The translations under genes were made by a program, and so were the position numbers. Below, piece after piece: positions 34,288-42,421 of a stretch of 47,106 bases of DNA. The stretch comes from Thermoplasmatales archaeon SG8-52-3 (GTDB lineage: Archaea; Thermoplasmatota; E2; DHVEG-1). Numbering within the stretch: position 1 is the stretch's first letter; each line of letters begins with the position of its first letter. The stretch covers positions 1-47,106 of the forward strand of contig LSSG01000050.1 in NCBI GenBank assembly GCA_001595915.1, read 5' to 3'. The notes under the pieces were generated by a model. That model saw nothing but the letters and a program-made list of their open reading frames with translations. It had not been told where the DNA came from and searched no databases.

Positions 34288-35208
34288 TCAATAAGGGTAT
34301 TGCTTACCTAAAACTTCGGTAGAACTCAAAGCAGCAATTGCTCCTTCTGCACAGGCAGTTATAACCTGTCTCAATCCCCCTGTTATATCACCAGCAGCAT
34401 AAACTCCTTTTACATTTGTTCTTTGCTTAATATCGACTTTTACAAAGCCTTTTTCATCAAGAGCAACACCCAATTCTTTTGCCAAGAAATTTATTGGTTC
34501 TTCTCCAATTGAAATAAAAACTCCATCAACATTGAGTTTTGATTTTTCACCGGTATTTACATTATGAATCTCAAGAAATTTCACATTTTGATCTCCTTTA
34601 ATTGATTCCACATGAGTATTATATATTATTTTCACCCCTTTATCAATAGCCTCATCTTTATAGGAATTTTCAGCACGTAATCTATTACGTCTATGAAGTA
34701 CATATACTTCTTTACTACCAATTTGTTTCAGAAAAATTGATTCAATAAGTGCAGTGTTACCCCCACCTATTACTGCTACCTTTTTACCCTTAAAAAAGAA
34801 TCCATCACATGTTGCACAATAAGAAACTCCTTTACCAGTAAGCTCCATTTCACCTGGAGCATTTAATTTTCTATAATGTGTACCTGTACAAAGAATAATT
34901 GCTTTTACATCATATGTTTTTTTATCTGTTGTAATTTTGAATTTATCCTTTAATTTTTCAATTTTTTTAACTTCCTCATTAAAATGAATATCTGCATATT
35001 TACTTGCATGTTTCTTCATCCTTTCCATTAAGTCCATACCTGAAATAGATTCAAAACCTGGGAAATTTTCAATCTTTGGTGACACATTTGCAAGTCCGCC
35101 TCCTAAACCTTTCTCTAAAACTAAGGTTTTAATACCTGAACGAACAGCATATATTGCTGCAGTATATCCTGCGGCTCCAGCTCCAATAATTGCTAATTCA
35201 AATTGCAT
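34288..35208 (-). CDS. trxB: Thioredoxin reductase
   Basis: The 306-residue flavoprotein reduces thioredoxin or a related redoxin. The FAD site is IIGAGAAGYTAAIYA (GAGAAG), the redox-active pair is CATC (131-134), the NAD(P)H fold is AVIGGGNTAL, and the C-terminal FAD motif is GVYAAGDITGGLRQV. It is the last gene of the nrdR-nrdD-nrdG-DUF1893-trxB run, one base after the DUF1893 gene. That suggests it supplies reducing power for ribonucleotide reduction, but no thioredoxin gene is in the window. Confidence 0.93.
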   Translation of the reverse strand: MQFELAIIGAGAAGYTAAIYAVRSGIKTLVLEKGLGGGLANVSPKIENFPGFESISGMDLMERMKKHASKYADIHFNEEVKKIEKLKDKFKITTDKKTYDVKAIILCTGTHYRKLNAPGEMELTGKGVSYCATCDGFFFKGKKVAVIGGGNTALIESIFLKQIGSKEVYVLHRRNRLRAENSYKDEAIDKGVKIIYNTHVESIKGDQNVKFLEIHNVNTGEKSKLNVDGVFISIGEEPINFLAKELGVALDEKGFVKVDIKQRTNVKGVYAAGDITGGLRQVITACAEGAIAALSSTEVLGKQYPY

Positions 35209-35209
35209 G

Positions 35210-35650
35210 TCAATCCATAATTACATTATCTTTTAAAATATTGTATGCTTCCTCTGGTGATTCTACATTTTGTAACATATTTTCAAATGGACATAAACCA
35301 TCGCCGCTTCTATTTTTTATGAATGGTATCATCTCATCGGCTTGACATGGTATTCCACCAATAATTAGAATTGCGATTGCAGTTTTAGTTGCCTGAGGTG
35401 TATAGACCCCATTTACTTTTGAATATCTACAAAGAAAAGCTGATGCTTTCCCAAGAATTCTATCTCCAATAACTGTTCCCTTAATTTCTTCACCCAATTC
35501 ATCAATTATCTTAAGTATTGGTTTTATCCCATCTCCTTTTTTATGACTTAATATTTTTTCGTCACGAACTACTACAATAGAAAAATCTTCAGATGATAAT
35601 ATTTTACGTGCAAGATTCATGTCATTTAATATATCATCATTTACAATCAT
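35210..35650 (-). CDS. DUF1893 (TM1506-like) protein
   Basis: The 146-residue protein belongs to a family of unknown function with a cytidine-deaminase-like fold. Matching features are FSIVVVRDEKIL, GTVIGDRILGKASAFLCRYS and the C-terminal SGDGLCPFENM. Conserved cysteines (in FLCRY, GIPCQADE, GLCPFE) could be metal or redox sites. I chose the ATG at 35650, which overlaps the nrdG stop by one base (TGATG) and has AGAGGT in front; a longer frame from 35671 would overlap nrdG further. Its place between nrdG and trxB in an anaerobic ribonucleotide reductase operon suggests a role in that pathway. Confidence 0.8.
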   Translation of the reverse strand: MIVNDDILNDMNLARKILSSEDFSIVVVRDEKILSHKKGDGIKPILKIIDELGEEIKGTVIGDRILGKASAFLCRYSKVNGVYTPQATKTAIAILIIGGIPCQADEMIPFIKNRSGDGLCPFENMLQNVESPEEAYNILKDNVIMD

Positions 35651-36342
35651 CAAATACCTCTTAATTGACATATATCAAAATATGATTTAATTTCTTCTAA
35701 GGTATCTACTAAATCCTTTTTAGTATATGGTATAAAATCTTCAAGTTTACCAGAAATAAGTGGAATGTTTGGCTTAAATTGTTGTAAATAGAATTTCTTG
35801 GACCCCTCAAGCCATTTAGCAATTTCTATAATATCATCTTTTGAAAGTAATTTAGGTACAAAGGTTGTTCTAAATTCATAATCAATTTTTGAATTTTGTA
35901 AAAGTTTAATTGATTCTTCAATTTTTTTTATGTTTAACTTAATATTTGTAAGCTTTTCGTATTTTTTTTTTGGGGCTTTTATATCCATAGCAATATAGTC
36001 AATAAGATTTTTTTCAAGAAGTTTCTTTAATTCTTTAGGATACATACCATTAGTATCTACTTTTATTAAATAAGACAATTTTTTTACTTTCTCACAGAAA
36101 TCAGATAAGTCTTTTTGTAAAAAAGGTTCTCCACCAGTAATTACCAGGCCTTCAATCAATCCTTTTCTTTTTTTTAAAAAAGAGATAATTTCTTTTTCTG
36201 GTATTAAATGAACATTTCCAAGAACAATATCTTTGTTATAACAAAATGGGCATCTGAAGTTGCATCCAATTGTCCAAACTATTGCAGAAATAACATCTGG
36301 GTAATCCAAAAGCGATGTTTTTTGAATTCCTCCAATCTTCAT
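35650..36342 (-). CDS. nrdG: Anaerobic ribonucleotide reductase activating enzyme
   Basis: This 230-residue radical SAM protein makes the glycyl radical on NrdD. The cluster motif is CNFRCPFCYN (C-x3-C-x2-C) near residue 27 and the SAM motif is TGGEPFLQ near 69. The opening GGIQKTSLLDYPDV is typical of the archaeal and Thermotoga type. The gene overlaps nrdD by 4 nt (ATGA), so the two are co-translated. No extra Fe-S domains are present. Confidence 0.93.
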   Translation of the reverse strand: MKIGGIQKTSLLDYPDVISAIVWTIGCNFRCPFCYNKDIVLGNVHLIPEKEIISFLKKRKGLIEGLVITGGEPFLQKDLSDFCEKVKKLSYLIKVDTNGMYPKELKKLLEKNLIDYIAMDIKAPKKKYEKLTNIKLNIKKIEESIKLLQNSKIDYEFRTTFVPKLLSKDDIIEIAKWLEGSKKFYLQQFKPNIPLISGKLEDFIPYTKKDLVDTLEEIKSYFDICQLRGI

Positions 36343-38489
36343 TTGGTAACCATAACTTTCTTTTCCATCATATTGAACATTTTTCTGTCGCTGAATTCTT
36401 GTTGCTTACCAAGATTCCATTGACTAACAGGACGCAAGTAACCAACAACTCTTGAATATACTTCACATGGTATCGTTTTATTTTGTCCTTGGCAGGTTGG
36501 ACAAGTTTGATGCTCACCAGATATATAACCATGTTCAGGACAAACGCTGAATGTAGGTGTTAATGTATAATATGGTAATGTATAGTTTTCTGCTACCTTT
36601 CTAATAAGTTTTTTTGCTGCTTTTGAAGAGGGGTTTTCCTCGCCAAGAAATATATGAAGAACTGTTCCACCAGTATATTTTGATTGTAATGAGTCTTGAA
36701 GATCTAATGCCTCAAATACATCATTTGTATAACCTACAGGAAGTTGTGTGGAGTTAGTATAATACGGTTGAACACCTTTTCCTCCATTTCCACCATTGTA
36801 TTTCTCTTGATTGTATATTCTTATATCTGGATATTGCGACTTGTCAACTCGACTAAGGCGGTAAGATGCACCCTCTGCTGGTGTTGCCTCAAGATTAAAT
36901 ATATCTCCTGTTTCTTCCTGATAATTTGCTATTTTATCACGCATATGATCAAGCACTTTTTCTGCAAAGGCTTTTCCATCCTTGTCACCAATACTTTTGT
37001 TCATAAAATTAAGAAGCGCATCATTCATACCGATAAGACCAATTGTTGAAAAATGATTCTTCCAATATTCACCAAAGGTCTTTTTTACATCCTGAAGATA
37101 AAATCGTGAATATGGGTGCAGACCACTATGTGTTAGATTTTCTATCATCTCTCTTTTAATTTCCAAACTTTGTTTAGCAAGATCCATAACTTGATCTAGT
37201 CTTTGGAAAAAATCATTGTCATCTTTTGCAAGATATCCTATTTGAGGAAGGTTTATTGTAACAACTCCAATAGAACCCGTCTTTGGATTTGCTCCAAATA
37301 AGCCGCCTCCCCTTTTTCGAAGTTCTCTATTGGAGAGTCTGAGTCTACAACACATACTTCTTGCATCTTCTGGTTTCATGTCACTATTTATAAAATTAGA
37401 AAAGTATGGAATCCCATATTTTGCCGTCATTTCCCAGACAGGATCAAGTCCATCGTTGTTCCAGTTGAAATCCTTTGTAATATTATATGTTGGGATTGGG
37501 AATGTAAATGGTCTTCCTTTTGCATCGCCTTCATACATTATATCTGCAAATGCATGGTTTATCATATCCATTTCATTTGTAAAATCGCTATAATTGTCAT
37601 CTTTTAAATCTCCGCCGATAATTGCTGGCTCATCAATCATATAACTAGGTACAGTGAGATCTAATGTTATATTTGTAAATGGGCTCTGAAAACCAACTCT
37701 TGTTGGAACGTTCATGTTAAATAAGAATTTCTGCATCTCTTGCTTTACCTGTTCATAATTAAGATTATCATATCTAATAAAAGGAGCAAGCAATGTATCG
37801 AAATTTGATAGTGCCTGAGCTCCTGCCGCTTCCCCCTGAAGCGTATACAAATAGTTTACAATCTGCATCATTGCTGTTCCAAAATGCTTTGCAGGTTTAC
37901 TTTCAATTTTTCCTGATACTCCTCTAAAACCAAGAAGAAGTATATCTTTCAAGTCCCAACCAACACAGTAAGCTCCAAGAGTCCCTAGGTCATGAATATG
38001 TAAATTTCCATGTATATGAGCTTCCCCAATATCTGGTGGATAAATCTTATTTAACCAATAATGAGATACAATATTTTCAGTTGCATAAACATTTAGACCT
38101 TGAAGTGAGTAACTCATGTTACTATTTTCATTAACCTTCCAATCCATCATACTGAGATATCCATCTACCACATCAATATCCTTTAAAAGACCCCCAATTT
38201 CACGAATATCCTGATGCTGTTTTCTATAAAGAATATAAGCTTTTGCTGTCTTAGCGTGACCTTCTTCAATTAGGGTTTTTTCAACAATATCTTGTACTTG
38301 TTCAACTGTTGGTATTTCGCCTTTTTTCAGTTCTTTTTCAAGTGTTTGTAGAACCTTATCAGTGAGTTCTCCTGCTTTCTTGTAATCTTTCCCGCCTACA
38401 GCTTGAGCTGCTTTCCAAATTGCGTTTGTTATTTTTATTGGATTAAAATCTGAAATTTTCCCATCTCTTTTCATTATTTTCCGTATCAT
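36339..38489 (-). CDS. nrdD: Anaerobic (class III) ribonucleoside-triphosphate reductase
   Basis: This 716-residue glycyl radical enzyme reduces NTPs to dNTPs without oxygen. An N-terminal ATP-cone (about 1-92, RKIMKRDGKISDFNPIKI) senses ATP/dATP. The catalytic barrel contains MCCRLRLSNRELRKRGGG. C650, C663 and C666 (with a nearby Cys or His) form the zinc site, and the radical loop is RVVGYLRPVSQWN with Gly683. All expected motifs are intact. The pair with trxB hints at a redoxin as electron donor instead of formate, which is the classic donor for the E. coli enzyme. It overlaps nrdR and nrdG by 4 nt on each side. Confidence 0.95.
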   Translation of the reverse strand: MIRKIMKRDGKISDFNPIKITNAIWKAAQAVGGKDYKKAGELTDKVLQTLEKELKKGEIPTVEQVQDIVEKTLIEEGHAKTAKAYILYRKQHQDIREIGGLLKDIDVVDGYLSMMDWKVNENSNMSYSLQGLNVYATENIVSHYWLNKIYPPDIGEAHIHGNLHIHDLGTLGAYCVGWDLKDILLLGFRGVSGKIESKPAKHFGTAMMQIVNYLYTLQGEAAGAQALSNFDTLLAPFIRYDNLNYEQVKQEMQKFLFNMNVPTRVGFQSPFTNITLDLTVPSYMIDEPAIIGGDLKDDNYSDFTNEMDMINHAFADIMYEGDAKGRPFTFPIPTYNITKDFNWNNDGLDPVWEMTAKYGIPYFSNFINSDMKPEDARSMCCRLRLSNRELRKRGGGLFGANPKTGSIGVVTINLPQIGYLAKDDNDFFQRLDQVMDLAKQSLEIKREMIENLTHSGLHPYSRFYLQDVKKTFGEYWKNHFSTIGLIGMNDALLNFMNKSIGDKDGKAFAEKVLDHMRDKIANYQEETGDIFNLEATPAEGASYRLSRVDKSQYPDIRIYNQEKYNGGNGGKGVQPYYTNSTQLPVGYTNDVFEALDLQDSLQSKYTGGTVLHIFLGEENPSSKAAKKLIRKVAENYTLPYYTLTPTFSVCPEHGYISGEHQTCPTCQGQNKTIPCEVYSRVVGYLRPVSQWNLGKQQEFSDRKMFNMMEKKVMVTK

Positions 38490-38956
38490 TTTTTTACATC
38501 TCCTGTGGTTTGATTTATTAAATTTTTAACCTCTTTTTCAAAACTTGATAAATCTGTAAATGATCTATAAACAGAAGCAAACCTGATATATGCTACATGG
38601 TCGACTTCTTTTAGTTTATTCATCACAAATTCTCCGATTTCTTTACTTTCAATTTCTTCCTTTCCTATTCTTCTAATTTTTTCTTCAATTGATACAATAA
38701 TTTCTTCAATTTTTTCAGAATCAATTGGACGTTTTTCTAATGCCTTCATTATTCCATTTTTTATTTTATTCCTGTCAAATTTCTCTAAACGTCCATCTTT
38801 CTTTTTAACATATATAGGGGTTAATTCAATGTATTCATAAGTAGTGAAACGTTTATTGCATTTGAGACACTCCCTTCTTCTTCTGATCGATAACGTTCCC
38901 GTATCGCGGGAGTCAGTTACCTTAGTCTCAACATGGTGGCAGTAAGGGCATTCCAT
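38486..38956 (-). CDS. nrdR: Transcriptional repressor NrdR
   Basis: This 156-residue repressor of ribonucleotide reductase genes has a zinc ribbon (C3, C6, C30, C33; MECPYCHHVETKVTDSRDTG, ECLKCNKRF) and an ATP-cone (about 46-136) that senses dATP/ATP. The sequence RRRRECLKCNKRFTTYEY is diagnostic. It is the first gene of the nrd operon and overlaps nrdD by 4 nt. Two NrdR-box-like palindromes lie just upstream, so the operon is probably self-regulated. The gene is widespread in bacteria and known in some archaea. ATG start with GGAG about 8 nt upstream. Confidence 0.95.
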   Translation of the reverse strand: MECPYCHHVETKVTDSRDTGTLSIRRRRECLKCNKRFTTYEYIELTPIYVKKKDGRLEKFDRNKIKNGIMKALEKRPIDSEKIEEIIVSIEEKIRRIGKEEIESKEIGEFVMNKLKEVDHVAYIRFASVYRSFTDLSSFEKEVKNLINQTTGDVKK

Positions 38957-38981
38957 CCAACACTCTCCAGTGGGCCATAAG

Positions 38982-38997
38982 ATACAATATATTGTAT
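38982..38997. promoter_or_regulatory. NrdR box 1
   Basis: ATACAATATATTGTAT matches the published NrdR box consensus (acaCwATATATwGtgt) at 14 of 16 positions by my count. It lies in a perfect 18-bp palindrome, GATACAATATATTGTATC (38981-38998), 25 nt upstream of the nrdR start codon and downstream of the predicted transcription start. Confidence 0.75.
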
Positions 38998-39012
38998 CTC
39001 CAAAATAAAAAC

Positions 39013-39028
39013 CTACATTATATAGTAT
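39013..39028. promoter_or_regulatory. NrdR box 2
   Basis: CTACATTATATAGTAT matches the NrdR consensus at 12 of 16 positions. Its centre is 31 bp from that of box 1, three helical turns, the spacing seen in bacterial tandem NrdR sites. It covers the predicted transcription start (about 39017). Confidence 0.65.
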
Positions 39029-39036
39029 ACTTACTT

Positions 39037-39046
39037 GATATATAAA
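39037..39046 (-). promoter_or_regulatory. TATA box of the nrd operon
   Basis: On the minus strand this reads TTTATATATC, a good archaeal TATA box. Transcription would begin near 39017 inside NrdR box 2, so a bound repressor would block the start site. Confidence 0.55.
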
Positions 39047-39177
39047 CTTTTTGATTTTTACCTGTTTTTAGCATCAAATTAACACTAATTTCAATGAAAT
39101 ATTATAACCAAATTAATAATTAATGCTATAATTTTAATAAAAATTCGGTATAATTTTAATAAATTGTAAAAAAACAA

Positions 39178-39807
39178 TTAAATTTTAAGGATTTTAGACA
39201 TTTCTATTGCTTTTTTTACTAAGTCATTTACATTTATTTTATTTTCTTCTTCTAAAATCTTTTCTAATTTTGCCATTGTTGATGGTTTATAAGGAACAGC
39301 GCTGCAACCATCTGTTGGTAAAATAGATATTTCAAATGTTCCAATTTCCTTTGCAATTCTAACAACATCCTCTTTATCAAGACCAATTAGAGGTCTTAAA
39401 ATTGGGATATTCACAGCTTTATCAACCACTCTAATATTTTGAAGAGTCTGCGAGGCGACCTGACCAAGAGAGTCTCCCATAATTACTGCGTCAGCATCCT
39501 CTATTTCAGCGATTTTTTCAGCATACCGAAGCAAAGTTCGTTTACAAAAAACACATGTGTATTTATTATTACAATTTTGTTTAAATTCACTTAGACTATA
39601 ACCATGTAAAATAACATAAGTTTTCACTGGACAACTAATTATCTTTTTAAGATGACTAACAAGATGAGTGAAATTTTCAATTTCTCTATTATCTGTAAAA
39701 GGTTTAATATCTCCATGAACAAGTATCATTTCATCTGCTTTTTTTGAAAGCAAATAAGATGCAACTGGAGAATCAATACCACTTGAAATTAGAGATAAAA
39801 ATTTCAT
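39178..39807 (-). CDS. PP-loop (ThiI catalytic domain-like) protein
   Basis: The 209-residue protein is only the ATP pyrophosphatase domain of ThiI-type enzymes; the ferredoxin-like and THUMP domains that bind tRNA are absent. The PP-loop is SSGIDSPVAS (8-17). CVFCKR (C85, C88) corresponds to the catalytic Cys region, and GDSLGQVASQTLQNI and DGCSAVPYKPST are shared with ThiI. It may activate a substrate for sulfur transfer, such as tRNA or a thiazole precursor, perhaps with a separate THUMP protein. It overlaps cutA by 4 nt, the end of the hypA-led run. Confidence 0.8.
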   Translation of the reverse strand: MKFLSLISSGIDSPVASYLLSKKADEMILVHGDIKPFTDNREIENFTHLVSHLKKIISCPVKTYVILHGYSLSEFKQNCNNKYTCVFCKRTLLRYAEKIAEIEDADAVIMGDSLGQVASQTLQNIRVVDKAVNIPILRPLIGLDKEDVVRIAKEIGTFEISILPTDGCSAVPYKPSTMAKLEKILEEENKINVNDLVKKAIEMSKILKI

Positions 39808-40115
39808 AATGTTTCATTAGAAATATATTCAAGATACTCTTTAAGACCACCTATTATTGGAATTACTATAATATCAGGTAACTCATAAGGATGAAGAGAT
39901 CTAATTCTTGTTATTGTTTTATCAATATTTTCATCATTAGTTTTTGCGATAAAAATGCATTCTTCGTCTTCTTCAAGTTTTCCTTCCCATCTATATACAG
40001 ACTCAATCCTTGGAATTATATTTACACAGGCAACTAATTTTTCTTCAACTAATGTATGTGCAATTCTTCTTGCATCTTCAATATCTCCTATAGTGGAGTA
40101 AATAACAGCAGTCAT
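39804..40115 (-). CDS. cutA: CutA1 divalent-ion tolerance protein
   Basis: The 103-residue protein forms very stable trimers and is linked to copper tolerance in bacteria; its real role in archaea is not known. The signature is ARRIAHTLVEEKLVACVNIIP, followed by SVYRWEGKLEEDEECIFIAK and HPYELPDIIVIPI. Complete length. ATG start with GGGGAG-like purines upstream. The stop overlaps the PP-loop gene (ATGA). Confidence 0.93.
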   Translation of the reverse strand: MTAVIYSTIGDIEDARRIAHTLVEEKLVACVNIIPRIESVYRWEGKLEEDEECIFIAKTNDENIDKTITRIRSLHPYELPDIIVIPIIGGLKEYLEYISNETL

Positions 40116-40149
40116 ATTCTCCCCGATAAACTATATATGAAAAAAGTGT

Positions 40150-40560
40150 TTAAGTGTTTTCATCAAATCTATATTTATTCATTTTCAATTTCTTAATTAT
40201 ACTAATTATATCTTTAAAATTACCATAAAAGAGATGACTTTTACATTTACAATCACTACTACCAAAATCATTTATGTTAAGTAATTTTTTTTCAAAGTTA
40301 TTTGCAATTACACATTCATCCTTAACTAAATTTTCATTGTAATATATATCTATAATTTTAGCAGCGTTCAAAAAATAATCAATATGCCAATGTATATTCT
40401 TATTTTTTCTAAGATGCCTATTTAATCTAGATTCAAGACTATTAAGTGCTGAACCAATATATACATAAAATCCTTTACAAAAATATATTTTTCCCAATTT
40501 ACCAATATGAATAGTAATATTCTCATTTAATTTTATTAATAGAACATAGCTACCTTTCAT
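40150..40560 (-). CDS. DUF123 GIY-YIG nuclease-like protein
   Basis: The 136-residue protein belongs to the DUF123 (COG1833, Uri superfamily) group. The modified GIY-YIG core is KGFYVYIGSALNSLESRLNR with the catalytic Arg in HLRKNKNIHWHIDYFL. CVIANNFEKKLL and FGSSDCKCKSHLFY complete the family pattern, the last three Cys/His possibly binding metal. It is thought to cut DNA, but the physiological substrate is unknown. It lies 6 nt after the MinD/Mrp-type ATPase gene. Confidence 0.85.
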   Translation of the reverse strand: MKGSYVLLIKLNENITIHIGKLGKIYFCKGFYVYIGSALNSLESRLNRHLRKNKNIHWHIDYFLNAAKIIDIYYNENLVKDECVIANNFEKKLLNINDFGSSDCKCKSHLFYGNFKDIISIIKKLKMNKYRFDENT

Positions 40561-40566
40561 ATTAAA

Positions 40567-41292
40567 CTAGATAAATTTTTTAATAATTTTATCAAAATCA
40601 TTCATAAAATTAGATTTCAATAATTTATCTGTATGACCAATTGATTCCTCTATATCTTTATCAAATGAAATATCCCCAAGATAATCTAAATTTAGATCAA
40701 AAATACAATTTCTTACAAAATTTGATTTTTTCATTTTCATATTTTCAATTATGCCAATAATTGGTAAATTTAGTTCTTTTAAAATTCTAAGAAGCTTATT
40801 AACAGCACCCATTGATACTATAGAAGGTGTTGTTACAATCAAAAATTCACTTTTTTTAATAAGTCTTATAACATCAAGAGTTTCATCACCAATACCAGGA
40901 GGCATGTCAATAACAAGAAAGTCTAATTCACCCCATTGGGTTATAGCAAGAATTTCAATAATAATATTAGAAATATCTATTCCTCTAAAAGGAGAAGGTT
41001 TATCTTCGGTATAGTAAACAATTGAAATGAAGTTTATCCCATCAATCTTTGGAGGGATGATCCCCTTTTCCTCTTCTGGAAATTTGTAATTTTTTACACC
41101 AAGAATAATGTGGGAAGAGGGCCCATACAAATCAAGATCTAAAAGTCCGACCTTATTCCCTTTTCTTGAAAGGTTTAATGCTAGTGATGAAGCAACCAGG
41201 CTTTTTCCAACTCCTCCTTTTCCACTAGCAACAGCAATTATTTTTTTAATTTTTGAAAGTCTTTTATCAATTACACTGAGTCTAGGATCCAT
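40567..41292 (-). CDS. MinD/Mrp-type ATPase, probable HypB substitute (HypB-AT)
   Basis: The product has 241 residues. Walker A is GKGGVGKSLVASSLALN (deviant, two Lys) near 20, followed by LLDLDLYGPSSH and VIDMPPGIGDE. It lacks the CxxC that Mrp/NBP35 iron-sulfur carriers use to hold a cluster. In Thermococcus a protein of exactly this kind replaces the GTPase HypB and drives nickel loading of HypA. Here it sits two genes after hypA, and no GTPase-type HypB is in the window. So I read it as the HypB functional equivalent; a general Fe-S carrier is the alternative. Confidence 0.75.
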   Translation of the reverse strand: MDPRLSVIDKRLSKIKKIIAVASGKGGVGKSLVASSLALNLSRKGNKVGLLDLDLYGPSSHIILGVKNYKFPEEEKGIIPPKIDGINFISIVYYTEDKPSPFRGIDISNIIIEILAITQWGELDFLVIDMPPGIGDETLDVIRLIKKSEFLIVTTPSIVSMGAVNKLLRILKELNLPIIGIIENMKMKKSNFVRNCIFDLNLDYLGDISFDKDIEESIGHTDKLLKSNFMNDFDKIIKKFI

Positions 41293-41297
41293 AATTT

Positions 41298-41918
41298 TTA
41301 TTTCCCCACAAAATTTTTTAGAAAATCTTTTGCAATCTTTCTAGTCTTTGGACTTGAACTTTTAATTTGTTCCTGAACGAAATTAATAATTTCCAATTTA
41401 TTTTTTGAATTAGGAAAAAATTCAGTAAAAGATTCAATAACAGCCGATTTTAAAAGCTCGATTTGTTTTCCTTGATGTATTTTTTCAATATTGATTAACA
41501 AATCAGTAATTTTTCCTTCTAGATTTGGTTTGAATTTTAAAATTTTACCTGACGATTTAATTACATAAATTGGAACTATTGTTTTTTCACTTTTTAAATT
41601 GTCATAAAATTTTTCAAAAATTGTTTCAAATTTCTTTTCAGTGTCAACTGCAGTTAAATTAGCTAAGATTAAAACTGCAGACATTTTATGATAGCTATTT
41701 TTACTATCAAGATGATTTATAAAAAAATCCCAATATGGATATATTATATCTGGTTTTTTTTCAGAAACAGAAAAAAGCACTTTAAAACAATTATATCTAT
41801 ATGTTTCATTTTTTGAAATTAAACCATCTAAATATTCTTGTAATAAATTTAGATTATTAATCAAATTATTTGCATGAGTATTTTGATCAATCTCCTTTTT
41901 TTCTAATTCGGAGATCAT
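41298..41918 (-). CDS. HEAT-like repeat protein between hypA and HypB-AT
   Basis: The 206-residue, all-helical protein has four or five HEAT-like helical pairs (for example YRYNCFKVLFSVSEKKPD, YHKMSAVLILANLTAV, IYVIKSSGKILKFKP and KTRKIAKDFLKNFVGK) and no signal peptide or membrane helix. No enzyme motif is visible. It starts one base after the hypA stop and ends 5 nt before the HypB-AT gene, so the three are co-translated. A scaffold or binding partner in nickel insertion is a reasonable inference; I know no standard Hyp factor like it. Confidence 0.7.
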   Translation of the reverse strand: MISELEKKEIDQNTHANNLINNLNLLQEYLDGLISKNETYRYNCFKVLFSVSEKKPDIIYPYWDFFINHLDSKNSYHKMSAVLILANLTAVDTEKKFETIFEKFYDNLKSEKTIVPIYVIKSSGKILKFKPNLEGKITDLLINIEKIHQGKQIELLKSAVIESFTEFFPNSKNKLEIINFVQEQIKSSSPKTRKIAKDFLKNFVGK

Positions 41919-41919
41919 T

Positions 41920-42333
41920 TTATTTTACTCCTTTTATTGAAAGTATTGAAACTCCTCTGCCTTTTGTAATCTCAAAATCTGGACTTCCACACTTTGGACA
42001 TCGACTATGAACAAGAGCAACTTCGGGTATAAAATGAATTGCTTCAGATTCATCCTCATTTATTCCTTTTTTTAAATCATCAAATGACCAATGATTTTGG
42101 CAATTATTACAAACAAAATTACTTTTTTCAGATTTTATTTTAATTTTCACATCTTTAAGAATTTCAGGTTGATCTTTAACTAATTCACCTAAAGCAAACT
42201 CAAAAATATCCTGTTCGACCTGTTGTAATTCACCAAGACCAACAACTATTTCTTTGATTTTTTTTATTTTTTCTTTTTCAGCTGCATTTAGTGCTGTAGA
42301 AAGTATTGATTCGGCTAGTGCCCATTCATGCAT
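41920..42333 (-). CDS. hypA: Hydrogenase nickel chaperone HypA
   Basis: The product has 137 residues. It begins MHEWALAESIL; His2 is the nickel ligand. The zinc site is C75-x2-C78 and C112-x2-C115 with an insertion of 33 residues between the pairs, longer than in bacterial HypA and like the Thermococcus type that works with a MinD-like HypB. VGLGELQQVEQDIFEFAL is the family core. First of a six-gene run. A TTTAAA box (about 42360) lies upstream; the divergent deoxyhypusine synthase gene starts 88 nt away. Confidence 0.93.
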   Translation of the reverse strand: MHEWALAESILSTALNAAEKEKIKKIKEIVVGLGELQQVEQDIFEFALGELVKDQPEILKDVKIKIKSEKSNFVCNNCQNHWSFDDLKKGINEDESEAIHFIPEVALVHSRCPKCGSPDFEITKGRGVSILSIKGVK

Positions 42334-42387
42334 AAGAAAATCAGGTAGAATAAATAATGGTTTAAATTTTACTGTGGAAAAATTGAA

Positions 42388-42400
42388 AAACTATATAGAA
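42388..42400 (+). promoter_or_regulatory. TATA box for deoxyhypusine synthase
   Basis: AAACTATATAGAA is centred about 26 nt before the ATG at 42422, with no ribosome site between them. This fits a leaderless transcript and supports that ATG as the true start. Confidence 0.5.
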
Positions 42401-42421
42401 ATAACGATTTTGGATTTTAAT

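Noticed and set aside
40567-41292. Reading the MinD-type ATPase as an Mrp/NBP35 iron-sulfur carrier
   Set aside because: The CxxC that binds the cluster is missing and the neighbours are hypA and a HEAT-like gene; the HypB substitute role fits better, though it is not proven.
42254-42421. In-frame extension of deoxyhypusine synthase by 56 codons
   Set aside because: It overlaps hypA on the other strand, has no family match, and a TATA box sits 26 nt before the ATG at 42422.
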